A stretch of DNA of 64,000 nt from Bacteroidales bacterium (GCA_016715075.1 JADKBK010000012.1:62001-126000); one strand, 5' to 3'; positions 45,829 through 55,069 are shown, counted from the first letter of the stretch. The notes: generated by a model from the letters alone, not told the origin. Numbers and translations: made by a program.

Positions 45829-46503
45829 ATGTCAGAAATTCTTGAAAAGCTTTCAGAGGCTGTTGAACTTGGCAAGGTAGACAGGAAGGCTCATTATCCT
45901 CCGCATTTGAAGGGTTTTGAAGGATCTTATGAAATTACTGGTACGGCTCTCGATGCCGGAATTACTCCTGGTCAAATACTTGATGAAGCTCTCATCCCCA
46001 CTATGGAAAGGGTAGGAAGGAAATTTTCCGAGAAAAAGATATTCGTTCCCCAGATGCTAATGTCGGCAAAAGCAATGGGAGCAGCGATGGTTCAGCTTAA
46101 GCCATATTTTATCTCGGGTGAGATTAAGACGAAGGGTAGTTTCATTATGGGGACAGTAAGGGGAGATCTGCACGATATAGGGAAAAACCTGGTTTCAATA
46201 ATGATAGAAGGTGGCGGATGGCGGGTGATTGATCTCGGCGTGGATGTAAACACGGCCCGTTTTCTCAGGGCTATTGAGGAAAACCCGGGCTCGCCGGTTG
46301 GTATTTCCGCGCTACTCACTACCACAATGGAGAATATGAAGGAAACTGTCGCATCGATCAAGGAAAAGTTTCCAGGAACATTGGTTTTGGTAGGTGGAGC
46401 ACCTGTGAATGAGAGATTCTGCAAAAAAATCGGAGCTGATTTTTATTCACCAGATCCTCAGGGGGCTGTTAATTACTTATCAATGATTCAATCAAAATTT
46501 TAA
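45829..46503 (+). CDS. Corrinoid (B12-binding) methyl-carrier protein
   Basis: The frame is open from 45757, but the ATG at 45829 gives MSEILEKLSEAVELGKV, the normal beginning of this family; 224 residues, cytoplasmic. Residues 1-95 are the helical MtaC/MetH-cap domain. The Rossmann-like cobalamin domain has TVRGDLHDIGKNLVSIM with the cobalt-ligand motif DxHxxG (D113, H115, G118), then GISALLTTTMENM and LVLVGGAPVNERF, the other two B12 contact motifs. It carries a methyl group between a substrate:corrinoid methyltransferase and an acceptor. The next gene, 13 bp downstream, is an MtaA/CmuA-type methyltransferase, and a second URO-D protein follows in the same block. No reductive-activation ATPase for the cobalt is visible in this window. 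Confidence 0.9.
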   Translation: MSEILEKLSEAVELGKVDRKAHYPPHLKGFEGSYEITGTALDAGITPGQILDEALIPTMERVGRKFSEKKIFVPQMLMSAKAMGAAMVQLKPYFISGEIKTKGSFIMGTVRGDLHDIGKNLVSIMIEGGGWRVIDLGVDVNTARFLRAIEENPGSPVGISALLTTTMENMKETVASIKEKFPGTLVLVGGAPVNERFCKKIGADFYSPDPQGAVNYLSMIQSKF

Positions 46504-46516
46504 AAGCAATTGTACT

Positions 46517-47569
46517 ATGGAATCAAAAAGAAACATGAAGGAATGGGTAGATTCCATTTTAAATTCTGATCATAGAAAGGCCATGCCAATTATGACTCAT
46601 CCGGGTATTTCATTAATCAGAAAAAAAGTCATTGATGCAGTAACCGACTCTGAAACACATTTTCAGGCCATTACAGCCCTGAATGAACATTTTCCGTCGG
46701 CGGCTTCTACAATAATAATGGATCTTACAGTTGAAGCTGAAGCATTTGGATGTAAACTAAATTTTAGTGATGATGAAGTTCCTTCCATTTCGGAGAACCT
46801 TGTTAACGACATTGGATCGGTTGAAAACCTACAGGTGCCAGATTTAATACACGGCAGGATGAAGGAATATCTTGAAGCAGCCCGGTTATCAGCAGCAAAT
46901 ATTTCTGATAAGCCTCTTTTTGCAGGATGTATTGGTCCTTTTTCACTCGCAGGGCGGCTTTTTGGTATGACAGAGATTCTTACTGCAATTTATCTTGAAC
47001 CTGATACAATCATAAAGCTGCTGAGGAAGTGTACAATACTGATCACCGAATATACCAGGGCTTTTAAGAGATGTGGGTCAAGCGGTATAATAATCGCAGA
47101 ACCGGCGGCTGGTCTTCTTCCTCCTGAAATGTGCGACCAGTTTTCTTCTGATTTTGTTAAGCATATTGTTGATGCTGTTCAGGATGATCATTTTCTGGCG
47201 ATTCTGCACAATTGCGGAAGAGCTAATGAGCTAATACCATCCATGCTTGGAACAGGGGCGGGGGGGCTCCATCTGGGCAATGCATCTGATATCATTGGTG
47301 CACTTGACGTAATACCATCTGATATTCTAGTGTTTGGAAACCTTGATCCTGTAGGGATTTTTAAAAACTCATCCCCAAAAGACGTCGAAAAAGCGACTAT
47401 CTCTCTTCTGGAGCAGACCAGATGGAACAGGAATTTCATAATATCTTCGGGTTGTGATGTTCCCCCCGGTGTTCCTTTTGCAAATATCAGAGCCTTTTAT
47501 ACGGCACTTGAGAAATACCATTGGTGCAATTTCGAATGCAGAATGGATGACAGTCAGAGAAGAGCCTGA
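46517..47569 (+). CDS. URO-D/MtaA-type corrinoid methyltransferase
   Basis: A 350-residue cytoplasmic protein of the uroporphyrinogen-decarboxylase fold, closest in look to MtaA/CmuA methyltransferases rather than HemE. The features are GCIGPFSLAGRLFGM, RCGSSGIIIAEPAAGLLPPE, the zinc motif ILHNCGRA (H231, C233) with the third ligand in ISSGCDVPPGVP (C313), and VFGNLDPVGIF. These ligands activate a thiol or other acceptor for methyl transfer from or to methyl-corrinoid. Its placement 13 bp after the corrinoid protein supports that role. In a non-methanogen the acceptor is unlikely to be coenzyme M, so tetrahydrofolate, homocysteine or the methylated substrate itself are options. A sugar transporter follows 94 bp downstream. 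Confidence 0.85.
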   Translation: MESKRNMKEWVDSILNSDHRKAMPIMTHPGISLIRKKVIDAVTDSETHFQAITALNEHFPSAASTIIMDLTVEAEAFGCKLNFSDDEVPSISENLVNDIGSVENLQVPDLIHGRMKEYLEAARLSAANISDKPLFAGCIGPFSLAGRLFGMTEILTAIYLEPDTIIKLLRKCTILITEYTRAFKRCGSSGIIIAEPAAGLLPPEMCDQFSSDFVKHIVDAVQDDHFLAILHNCGRANELIPSMLGTGAGGLHLGNASDIIGALDVIPSDILVFGNLDPVGIFKNSSPKDVEKATISLLEQTRWNRNFIISSGCDVPPGVPFANIRAFYTALEKYHWCNFECRMDDSQRRA

Positions 47570-47663
47570 ACTAAGTTTTTAAAGGAATTCAGTGTTAGTA
47601 CTCCAAACATTTTTTTATTATATTGTAGGCTCTAAACATAATTTTATTTTATTGATTACTGGT

Positions 47664-48959
47664 ATGCAAAAAACATCTGAAAGGGCTGCACAGGCAAATT
47701 GGATGACAGTTGGAACGATAGGACTGTTTTTTTTCATCTTCGGCTTTGTCACCTGGCTTAACGGAATACTTATTCCTTATCTTAAAATTTCATGCGAGCT
47801 CACCCATTTTGAATCTTACCTTGTAGCATTTTCATTTTATGTTGCTTATGTAATTATGGCTTTACCCTCTTCCTGGCTTCTCAAGAAGACAGGACTGAAA
47901 ATGGGCATGATGCTTGGTTTGTTTGTTATGGCAGGGGGAGCACTTTTCTTCATCCCTGCTGCCATGACCAGGACCTATGGCCTTTTCCTCTCCGGGTTAT
48001 TCATCATGGGGACAGGACTGGCGATTCTTCAGACAGCCGCAAATCCATATATTACTATCCTTGGTCCGATTGAAAGTGCAGCCCAGCGGATAAGCATAAT
48101 GGGTATCTGCAATAAGTCGGCTGGTATAATTGCCACGCTGCTTTTCGGCGTAATGGCCCTTAAAGACGGTGATGCACTGATAGCGAGTCTTAAAGACATG
48201 GATGCAGCACAGAAAGCTGTTGCGCTCAATGAGCTTGCCTCAAGGGTTATCATACCATATATCGGGATGGCTGTAATACTGGTTGTTATCGGAATACTGG
48301 TAAAGATCTCAGGGTTGCCGGAACTCGATCCGGATACTGAAAATACCGGAGAGGATCTGGAGTTTTACGGAAGCAAGACTTCCATTTTCCAGTTTCCGTT
48401 CCTGCTGCTGGGTGTAATAGCCATTTTTTGCGATGTGGGTCTGGAAATAGTTGCCGGAGATACAATAATAAGCTACGGGTTAAGCCAGGGAATTCCGATT
48501 TCAATTGCCAAATACTTTACCTCATTTACTATGATCGCCATGATCATCGGATATACAATAGGTGTGATAGCTATTCCCAGGTATATATCCCAGAGCCAGG
48601 CACTGAAGATATGTGCTATTCTTGGGATAATCCTGACCGGGCTGGCCATTATATCACCCAGTATGATGTCAGTTATATTCATAGCTTTACTTGGCATGGC
48701 AAACTCGCTGATCTGGCCCTCTGTCTGGCCCCTTGCAATTGAAGGGCTCGGCCGCTTTACCCGGGTCGGATCCTCACTTCTCATCATGGCTAATCTCGGA
48801 GGCGCTCTTTTACCTTTGCTTTATGGCCGTATTGCAGATATTGCTACACCTCAGCAGGCTTATATTGTTGTTCTGCCATGTTACTTTTTCATTCTATACT
48901 ATGCAATCTCAGGTCATAAGGTTGGAAAGCGTGTTAAACATGTTCAGGAAGCAGCCTGA
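47664..48959 (+). CDS. FucP-type MFS sugar:proton symporter
   Basis: I use the ATG at 47664 (431 residues) and not the GTG at 47592. The 12-helix carrier shows the signatures of the FucP/glucose-galactose MFS branch: FGFVTWLNGILIPYLKISCE (helix 1), YVIMALPSSWLLKKTGLKMG, GTGLAILQTAANPYITILGP (the QTAANPY block typical of the group), RISIMGICNKSAG, and GMANSLIWPSVWPLAIEGLG. It imports a monosaccharide such as fucose, glucose or a relative across the inner membrane. Lying between the corrinoid-methyltransferase pair and the GH109-like gene, it suggests that the substrate of this block is a (perhaps methylated) sugar. There is no signal that predicts specificity further. Confidence 0.9.
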   Translation: MQKTSERAAQANWMTVGTIGLFFFIFGFVTWLNGILIPYLKISCELTHFESYLVAFSFYVAYVIMALPSSWLLKKTGLKMGMMLGLFVMAGGALFFIPAAMTRTYGLFLSGLFIMGTGLAILQTAANPYITILGPIESAAQRISIMGICNKSAGIIATLLFGVMALKDGDALIASLKDMDAAQKAVALNELASRVIIPYIGMAVILVVIGILVKISGLPELDPDTENTGEDLEFYGSKTSIFQFPFLLLGVIAIFCDVGLEIVAGDTIISYGLSQGIPISIAKYFTSFTMIAMIIGYTIGVIAIPRYISQSQALKICAILGIILTGLAIISPSMMSVIFIALLGMANSLIWPSVWPLAIEGLGRFTRVGSSLLIMANLGGALLPLLYGRIADIATPQQAYIVVLPCYFFILYYAISGHKVGKRVKHVQEAA

Positions 48960-49024
48960 TCTTTGCCGTATCTTAATCGGTATCGGTCAAATTTAAATTT
49001 TAACTTCATTTTAAATATTTTAAT

Positions 49025-50333
49025 ATGGATAAGGTATCAAGGAGACAATTCGTAAAGACAGGTACTATTGCGACTCTTGGGATGACAATGTTGCCCGGAC
49101 TGGCATCTGTACCCGGAAGCTGAGAGACAGGTGCGGGGCGGAGTTATTGGAACCGGTAACCGGGGGACCGGACATGTCGGTACATTACTGACAATAGCAG
49201 GTGTCGAGATCACAGCCGTTTGCGATGTGGATGGAACCAAGGCGGCAAATGCTGCAAGCCTGTGCGAAAAAGCCGGAAGAAAACCTCCAAAGGTTTACTC
49301 AGGTGACGCAACCGTATACCGGGAGATGCTTGACAGGGAAAAGCTGGATGCTGTAATTATTGCTACTTACTGGGATTCTCACACCTCCATTGCACTACGG
49401 GCCATGAAAAACGGGATATATCCGGGTATTGAAGTCCCTGCTGCCCTCACTGTGGAGGATACATGGAAACTGGTGGAGACATCAGAGGCTACAGGTATTC
49501 CCTGTATGATGCTTGAAAACTGGAGCTTCCGGCAGGATAACCTTGCGGCCCTGAATATGAAACGCCTTGGGATGTTTGGTGACATAGTCCATTGCCACTG
49601 TGCCCATTCACATGACTGCATAGACCATTGGTTTTTCGAAAATAAGACAGGAGACAAGAGATGGCCCGCAGAATACCTTCTGAAATACAACAGGGATCAG
49701 TATCCTACACACAGTGTCGGCCCGATAATAAGCTGGATGGATATTAACCGTGGAGATATCTTTACAGAAATCTATTCCTCTGCTTCAGCTTCAAAAGGTA
49801 TCAATGCCTATTTTAAACGGGAGTTTGGAGAGAATCATCCAAATGCAAATCTCAACTATAAACAGGGCGATATCGTAACCTCCCTTCTTAAAACAAAATC
49901 AGGGAAGACTCTTGTCATAAACTATGATATGCAGCTTCCACGCCCTTATTCAAACAGATGGCTCCTTGAAGGTACGCTCGGTGTTTATGATGAAGAGAAG
50001 AGCTCAATTTATCTGAGAAAAAGTAGTCCGAAGTATCACGAATGGGAACCATGGAAACCTTATGAAGAAAAGTATAACCATAAATGGTGGCAGGCGGACT
50101 TATCATCGCAATCTCATGGCGGTACTGATTATGTAATGCTGAACCAGTTCGTGAGTTCGGTCAGGGCAAAAGGACCTACTCCGATTGATGTCTATGATTC
50201 AGCTGTTATGACAGCAATTGTAGAACTATCGGGTATCTCAATTGAAAAGAATGCACCTGTGGCATTTCCTGATTTTACAAAGGGGAAATGGCAGACAAGC
50301 AAGCCATATTTTGCGATGGATAAGAGTCTTTGA
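49025..50333 (+). pseudogene. GH109-like Gfo/Idh/MocA glycosidase, broken by one base
   Basis: The gene opens at 49025 with MDKVSRRQFVKTGTIATLGM, a Tat signal, and runs into a stop at 49121. The body continues in another frame from about 49115 (VRGGVIGTGNRGTGHVG, NAD-binding loop). Reading the CCC at 49112-49114 as CC restores one 435-residue protein through SVPEAERQVRGG. The family call rests on GIEVPAALTVEDTWKLVETS, CMMLENWSF, GDIVHCHCAHSHD and NRDQYPTHSVGPIISWMDIN. These are landmarks of GH109, whose members use a tightly bound NAD to oxidise C3 of the sugar, eliminate the aglycone and reduce it back. It probably splits an alpha- or beta-glycoside in the periplasm. Sequencing error is as likely as real loss. 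Confidence 0.85.
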
Positions 50334-50639
50334 TACCCTCTCCCCAAAGGGGCTGTTGAAAAAGTCAAAATCCATTAACCGCAAAGGTCGCAAAGGTTTT
50401 ACGCAGAGTTCGCAAAGAATATATTATCAAAGCTTTAACTTTGCGTGCTGTATGCTGAAAGGCCTGTGACACATGGCTTTGCGGTTAAAAAGACTTTTCA
50501 ACTCATAAGGGAGTAAGTAGGGGTGAGGCAACCTCAATTGATAACAGAAACAAAAAACGGAAAAGATTGTTAGTTTAACAAGTTGATTTCGAAATGTTTG
50601 TTGTTTCTTCTATCAATTAAAGATTTAATATTTCCTAAG
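50334..50639. other. 306-bp intergenic region dominated by a foldback repeat
   Basis: Outside the repeat at 50355-50502 the remaining ~130 bp before the PhyH start are A/T-rich. I see no clear promoter of the TAnnTTTG type and no gene here. Confidence 0.6.
50355..50502. repeat. Foldback repeat of the CGCAAAGGTCGCAAAGG family (copy 2)
   Basis: Outer arms GTTGAAAAAGTC (50355) and GACTTTTCAAC (ending 50502) and inner arms AACCGCAAAG (50377) and CTTTGCGGTT (ending 50486) make a ~148-bp imperfect inverted repeat. Direct GCAAAGGTCGCAAAGG repeats lie inside the left arm. It is MITE-like; no coding sequence is within it. Confidence 0.75.
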
Positions 50640-51545
50640 ATGAAAGTAAAGTTTTGTAAAACAGAGGTTGAATATCCCGGGGAAAAGCTTGGGGAGCTGC
50701 GCGATTCCGGTCATCTCAAAGATAATATGGATGAGTTGAAGGAACGAATAAAGCAGGATGGGTATTTGTTCCTGAGGAATTTCCTTCCTCCTGAAATGGT
50801 CATTAAAGCCAGGGAGGCGATTGTTGGTTATCTCGATGAAAATAATGCGCTTGTAAAAGGAGAACCATTGCTGGAGGCTGTTATGCCAAATAAGGGCAAA
50901 GAGGTGGTAATGACGGGCAGAAGCGCCATCACACATCATCCTTCATCCACAGCAGTATTCGAGAATAAGATATTATTTGATTTTTTCAAGCTGTTTTTTG
51001 GCCAGGATGCAGCGACCTATGATTATAAGTGGCTGAGGGCGGTAGGCAATGAGTCCTTTACAGGCTGCCACTACGATGTTGTTTATATGGGAAGGGGTTC
51101 GCAAAACGTTCATACGGTCTGGATACCAATCGGGAATATTCCTGTAAGTCAGGGAACCCTTGCAATCCTTGAGGGATCTCATAACCTTGAGTCATTTGCC
51201 CGTTTAAGGAACACCTATGGCAGAATTGATGTTGATCGTGATATGATTAGTGAGGGATGGTTCACAAAGGATCCTTATGAGATCACTGAGAAATTTGGCG
51301 GAAGATGGCTGACAACTGAATTTAATCCGGGTGATGTATTGATTTTCGGACTTTATACTATGCATGCTTCCACCACAAATCTTACTGATAAGTTCCGGAT
51401 AAGCTGTGATATCAGATTTCAGCCTGCAGGTGAAGCGATGGATGAACGGTGGGCAGGCAAAAAGCCAGTCGGACACTATGCCTGGGGCAAGGATGAGGCA
51501 AAAGAACGACCCATAACAGATCTCCGGAAGGAATGGGGAATTTAA
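50640..51545 (+). CDS. PhyH-family 2-oxoglutarate/Fe(II) dioxygenase
   Basis: The ATG at 50640 (301 residues) is preferred to the one at 50583, whose extra residues are a hydrophobic tail unlike the family. The double-stranded beta-helix oxygenase core is clear: GYLFLRNFLPPEMV at the front, GCHYDVVYMGRGS with the iron ligands HxD (H144, D146), the distal iron His in LYTMHASTTN (H242), and KFRISCDIRF with the 2-oxoglutarate-binding Arg (R253). Such enzymes hydroxylate, and some oxidatively demethylate, small molecules with molecular oxygen. It is followed 46 bp later by the second URO-D protein. An oxygen-using enzyme beside a corrinoid system is unusual and suggests either two routes to one substrate or microaerobic life. 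Confidence 0.85.
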   Translation: MKVKFCKTEVEYPGEKLGELRDSGHLKDNMDELKERIKQDGYLFLRNFLPPEMVIKAREAIVGYLDENNALVKGEPLLEAVMPNKGKEVVMTGRSAITHHPSSTAVFENKILFDFFKLFFGQDAATYDYKWLRAVGNESFTGCHYDVVYMGRGSQNVHTVWIPIGNIPVSQGTLAILEGSHNLESFARLRNTYGRIDVDRDMISEGWFTKDPYEITEKFGGRWLTTEFNPGDVLIFGLYTMHASTTNLTDKFRISCDIRFQPAGEAMDERWAGKKPVGHYAWGKDEAKERPITDLRKEWGI

Positions 51546-51591
51546 AGCGAGATTATAATAACGTGGATTGACAACACATTAATAAAATACT

Positions 51592-52671
51592 ATGATAACT
51601 ATTGAAGCAAGTGTTTCCAAGGGATGGCTCCACAAGAACGGAGGGTTTATTTTTGATAACCAGTATTATCTTGATCCTGTTCATCGCTGGGAGCAGGATG
51701 GTATCATCAATAAATTTGTAAGGGAGAAGTTTCCCCGGTATGCAATTTACAATATGGAAGCAAACCTCCTGCAGGCTAAGCATGTGAAGGAAAACCATGT
51801 ACTTGTCGGAGCAATTCAGCCTAATATGATACTTGCGACACTCCTTGGCGCAAAATTCTCATTTTATGAAGACACTGATGCAGATGTCTCAGGTAAACCT
51901 CTCGAATTCATATCAGATAGCAGTGAACTGCCTCCGGTTTCAGCAATCCTGGAACACTCACTTGTTAAAGATCTTGAAAATCAGATTAACCTGATAAATG
52001 AAACCAGGCCCGGATTGAAAGTCATTCCTCCTTTTTTCTGGGATGATTCGGGCAGGGCAACAATCCATGGAATTGTAACAACTTCTCTTAAACTCACAGG
52101 TGATAACATTATGATAATCATGATGTCAGATCCTGAACTCGCCCATGCGATCCACCAGTGGATCGTTGATGCCTATATAATTCTTATCAATCACTTTTCG
52201 CGGCTGGCAAAGCTTCCTGTTACCTCTGTCCATGTAGGCGAATGTTCCGGGACAATGATTTCTCAGGACCTTTTCGAAGAATTCATCGTACCATATATAA
52301 GTCAGCTGGGAAAACAGTTCGGGGCAGTAAGGATTCATTCCTGCGGTATTTCTGACCATCTTATTACAAGCATGTCACATATAAAAAATTTAAAAATTAT
52401 CGACACCGGTTCAGGCACCTCAGTAGGTAAAATCAGGAAGTTAATGGGACCTGAATTTGTTATACATATTGCACCTCCCATGGAGATGATGATGGAGGGT
52501 GTGCCATCTGCGGAGATCCTCAGTTGGCTTGACCTCACTCTGAAAGAAAACGAAGGCGGCCCTCTTCAGATTGCATATCATATTGAGCGTGATTATGAGA
52601 TAATGAATTGTTTGTCAATGCATGATGAGCTTGAGAGAAGGGAACTTATTACAAATAAGAGACTTTACTGA
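51592..52671 (+). CDS. URO-D-family methyltransferase-like protein
   Basis: A 359-residue cytoplasmic protein of the uroporphyrinogen-decarboxylase fold, not a HemE: it lacks the usual heme-pathway N terminus and has family-specific blocks EQDGIINKFVREKFP, PPFFWDDSGRATIHG, VTSVHVGECSGTMISQDLFE, IHSCGISDHL (H249, C251, zinc-type HxC) and IDTGSGTSVGKIRKLMGPEF. Proteins like this are abundant beside corrinoid proteins in demethylation clusters and are candidate substrate:corrinoid methyltransferases. It follows the PhyH gene and ends the (+) strand block; a palindromic repeat lies just downstream. It is only distantly related to the MtaA-type protein at 46517-47569, so the two probably do different half-reactions. 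The substrate is unknown. Confidence 0.8.
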   Translation: MITIEASVSKGWLHKNGGFIFDNQYYLDPVHRWEQDGIINKFVREKFPRYAIYNMEANLLQAKHVKENHVLVGAIQPNMILATLLGAKFSFYEDTDADVSGKPLEFISDSSELPPVSAILEHSLVKDLENQINLINETRPGLKVIPPFFWDDSGRATIHGIVTTSLKLTGDNIMIIMMSDPELAHAIHQWIVDAYIILINHFSRLAKLPVTSVHVGECSGTMISQDLFEEFIVPYISQLGKQFGAVRIHSCGISDHLITSMSHIKNLKIIDTGSGTSVGKIRKLMGPEFVIHIAPPMEMMMEGVPSAEILSWLDLTLKENEGGPLQIAYHIERDYEIMNCLSMHDELERRELITNKRLY

Positions 52672-52689
52672 CCAGATTACCGGGATTGC

Positions 52690-52810
52690 GAGTTCTGTGT
52701 CACTGTATTGTCTTACAGGTCACGAAATTAAAGGACAGGTCACGAAATGGCAGGTCACGAAAATAAATGGCAGGTCATAAAATTATAGGGCAGGTCGCGA
52801 CCTGCCCCTA
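52690..52810. repeat. Palindromic repeat copy with four degenerate units
   Basis: ACAGGTCACGAAAT-type units occur about four times (52715-52780), followed by a 20-bp perfect palindrome at 52788-52807 (GGGCAGGTCG plus its reverse complement). It belongs to the same TCGCGA-centred family as the 31221-32490 array. The palindrome lies inside the 3' end of the esterase gene. Confidence 0.8.
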
Positions 52811-54795
52811 CGGCCGGCAATGATAATAACCCGACAGTAATCGAAAGCATGGCGCTGAATGGGTCTGTTAAATCCTTCCTCGCTGAATTCATAACTTTCA
52901 CATTGAAGCCAGAGATTCAATTTCATTCCTTCAGGTGTATCAGGGCTTAATTTTATCCTCGATTGTAAGTTGGCTGCCCCGCTGTATTCATTACCCTTAA
53001 GATTATATTTGAGTTGAGGCACAGTTATCCATGGTACCTCGTCCTTATTCAGAAGAAAAGCAGGATGAAATGTATTTTTATCGCCAGGTCCAAGACCCTG
53101 GGGAATACGTACCCATACCTCAATTGTTTCGCCAGGTTCCGCAATAGAATTTCCGTTGCCCGATCCGCCTGAGATTGTCATTATTGTGTCCTTGTGCAAC
53201 TGGTTGTTATAATATTTTATTGTTCTTGTAGTCCCGTCAAGAATTATTAAATCAGAATCAGAGGTAATTTGTGGTGTCCTGTTAACCGGGTAGACAAATA
53301 TTTCAGAGACATCATGAACGGAATCATTAGAAGAGACCTCGAGAGAGACCTTTGTAATAAATTTTTCATTCTCCGGATAGTTATATTTCTGACTTGCAAT
53401 TACAAATGGGAAACGGTCAGTTATCTGAATATGTTCACCTGGTTGCAGGCTGCCCCGGGTCATCGTATCAGTGTTCAGTGTCAGAAAAGATTTCGGGGTT
53501 TCCGCTTTTATGAGCACAGATCCTGAAGGGCTTGCCCCGGCGTTTAACAGGGTAAAATTCATTGTGTTAATTACGTTTTCCTCACAGTATCTTCCTTCCC
53601 TGTTAAATTCAGGGATCAGAAATAATTTTGCAAAATTACCCCCTCTAATTATTCCTATAGCGTGCCCTCCACCGGACAATGTTATTTTCAGTCTTCCTCT
53701 TTTATCAGAGAGTAGCTGTGTTGTTTCTACCCTTCCTGTTGTCCGGTTATAATCAGTCAGAATATAGGTTGCAGAAGGGGAATAAATTGTATCTGTAACA
53801 ATTATTATTTCTTCATCCCGGATGATTGGTCCGTCCGGTAGATAGGGGCGGGAACAAACCATCATGCCTGAAGCTGTCACCTTCTCTAATATTGTGAAGG
53901 CAGCCTTATCACGTCTTACATCGACTTTGTAATTCCAGACTTCAAAGTGGCTGTAAGGATCGGTGTGATGCCAGTTGACAGGGAAAGGATGAACCTTTGA
54001 AAATTCAGCCATATGGAAATTAAACTGTCCGGGAATATCCACAGCTCTGTGATCGGGATAGTTTACCTCATGAAATTCAAAATGAGTGAGATCAGCCAGT
54101 TCCCAGACTGCTTTCTGTTGGCGGTAATACTGGCGGTAACGATCACCGCTGGCTGCGGTAAGTCGTAGTGGAAGGCCTTTCAGACTCCTGTAGAGTTCCC
54201 TGTTTGTAAAACAAAGTTCCTTACCGTCAGGGCCAAACATTGCCGCATCAGGAGATGGAGAGAACATACTTGCACTACCGATAAGATCTTTATTCTGACT
54301 CGCAATCCATGGGGACATTAATCCACCCATGCTCTGGCCTGAAACGGCCCTGTGATCACGATCAGGAATAGTTTTGAAAAGTGAATCGATAACAACTATC
54401 AGTTCCCTTAAGTACTTTGAGAAATGCATGCCAGTCAGAGCCCTGTTATTCTCCTGTGTCCTGCTGTCATATTCGAACGCCAGTCCGTAATCCCATGTGG
54501 CTCCGCTTACGGTAGAGCCATCCACATTCACAATAATAAGGTCATGAGAGTTGACATAATCCTCAAATTCAGTTTTATAAGTTTCCTGTTTACTGGTGCC
54601 ACCGCTGCCATGAAACCAGTACAGGACAGGATAGCGTTTTCCCGACTGAAAATAATCGGGAGGAAGGAATACTCTGAAATTACGTGTCGATCCAAGAACA
54701 TGGCTGAAATGAGTGTGATCCTCAATTATTGCACTGTATGCATTTGTCTGGACAAGTAATGCGAATAAAAATGTTGCACCAATTAACCTAAGCAT
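52783..54795 (-). CDS. Secreted Esterase-D-type hydrolase with long beta C terminus
   Basis: A 670-residue protein (signal MLRLIGATFLFALLVQTNAY). Residues ~25-275 are an alpha/beta hydrolase of the feruloyl-esterase/Esterase-D group: FRVFLPPDYFQSGKRYPVLYW (as 30-60), FHGSGGTSK, AVSGQSMGGLMSPW with the nucleophile Ser in GQSMG, and a late His near VNYPDHRAVD. The remaining ~400 residues are beta-rich with several Ig-like stretches (GSVLIKAETPKSFLTLNTDT, SGNGNSIAEPGETIEVWVRI). It probably removes hydroxycinnamoyl or acetyl esters. The extreme tail AGRRGRSRPAL is encoded by the palindromic repeat at 52788-52807, so the natural stop appears to have been displaced by the element. It stands alone and is divergent from the creatininase-like gene. 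Confidence 0.8.
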   Translation of the reverse strand: MLRLIGATFLFALLVQTNAYSAIIEDHTHFSHVLGSTRNFRVFLPPDYFQSGKRYPVLYWFHGSGGTSKQETYKTEFEDYVNSHDLIIVNVDGSTVSGATWDYGLAFEYDSRTQENNRALTGMHFSKYLRELIVVIDSLFKTIPDRDHRAVSGQSMGGLMSPWIASQNKDLIGSASMFSPSPDAAMFGPDGKELCFTNRELYRSLKGLPLRLTAASGDRYRQYYRQQKAVWELADLTHFEFHEVNYPDHRAVDIPGQFNFHMAEFSKVHPFPVNWHHTDPYSHFEVWNYKVDVRRDKAAFTILEKVTASGMMVCSRPYLPDGPIIRDEEIIIVTDTIYSPSATYILTDYNRTTGRVETTQLLSDKRGRLKITLSGGGHAIGIIRGGNFAKLFLIPEFNREGRYCEENVINTMNFTLLNAGASPSGSVLIKAETPKSFLTLNTDTMTRGSLQPGEHIQITDRFPFVIASQKYNYPENEKFITKVSLEVSSNDSVHDVSEIFVYPVNRTPQITSDSDLIILDGTTRTIKYYNNQLHKDTIMTISGGSGNGNSIAEPGETIEVWVRIPQGLGPGDKNTFHPAFLLNKDEVPWITVPQLKYNLKGNEYSGAANLQSRIKLSPDTPEGMKLNLWLQCESYEFSEEGFNRPIQRHAFDYCRVIIIAGRRGRSRPAL

Positions 54796-55069
54796 TTGAA
54801 ATATGTTTTTGTTCTGCTTTACATTAAGCTGAACTCAATATAAGTGGTTTGAAGAAATAAAATCATCTGACAGGCAATGTCTCAATTCCGACCACTCGGG
54901 ATAACAAAGCTCACAAAGATAAAAAATGTAAAGGTTTTGACTTTATCTCTTCCAGAGCACACCGGAGGATTCTTTGCGGTAATAGGGTTCATATTAATTT
55001 GAAAAATGACTAAATTAGACATTTATTATTTGTCAACCGGGAATCATACATCGACAACGCAACAATCAA

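Noticed and set aside
46517..52671. The two URO-D proteins as heme-pathway uroporphyrinogen decarboxylases
   Set aside because: Both lack HemE landmarks as I know them, carry HxC zinc-type motifs, and sit with a corrinoid protein rather than with heme genes.
54901..54986. A third full foldback repeat before the creatininase-like gene
   Set aside because: Only the CAAAGCTCACAAAG and TTCTTTGCGGTA ends are recognisable and the arms do not pair well; mentioned as a remnant only.
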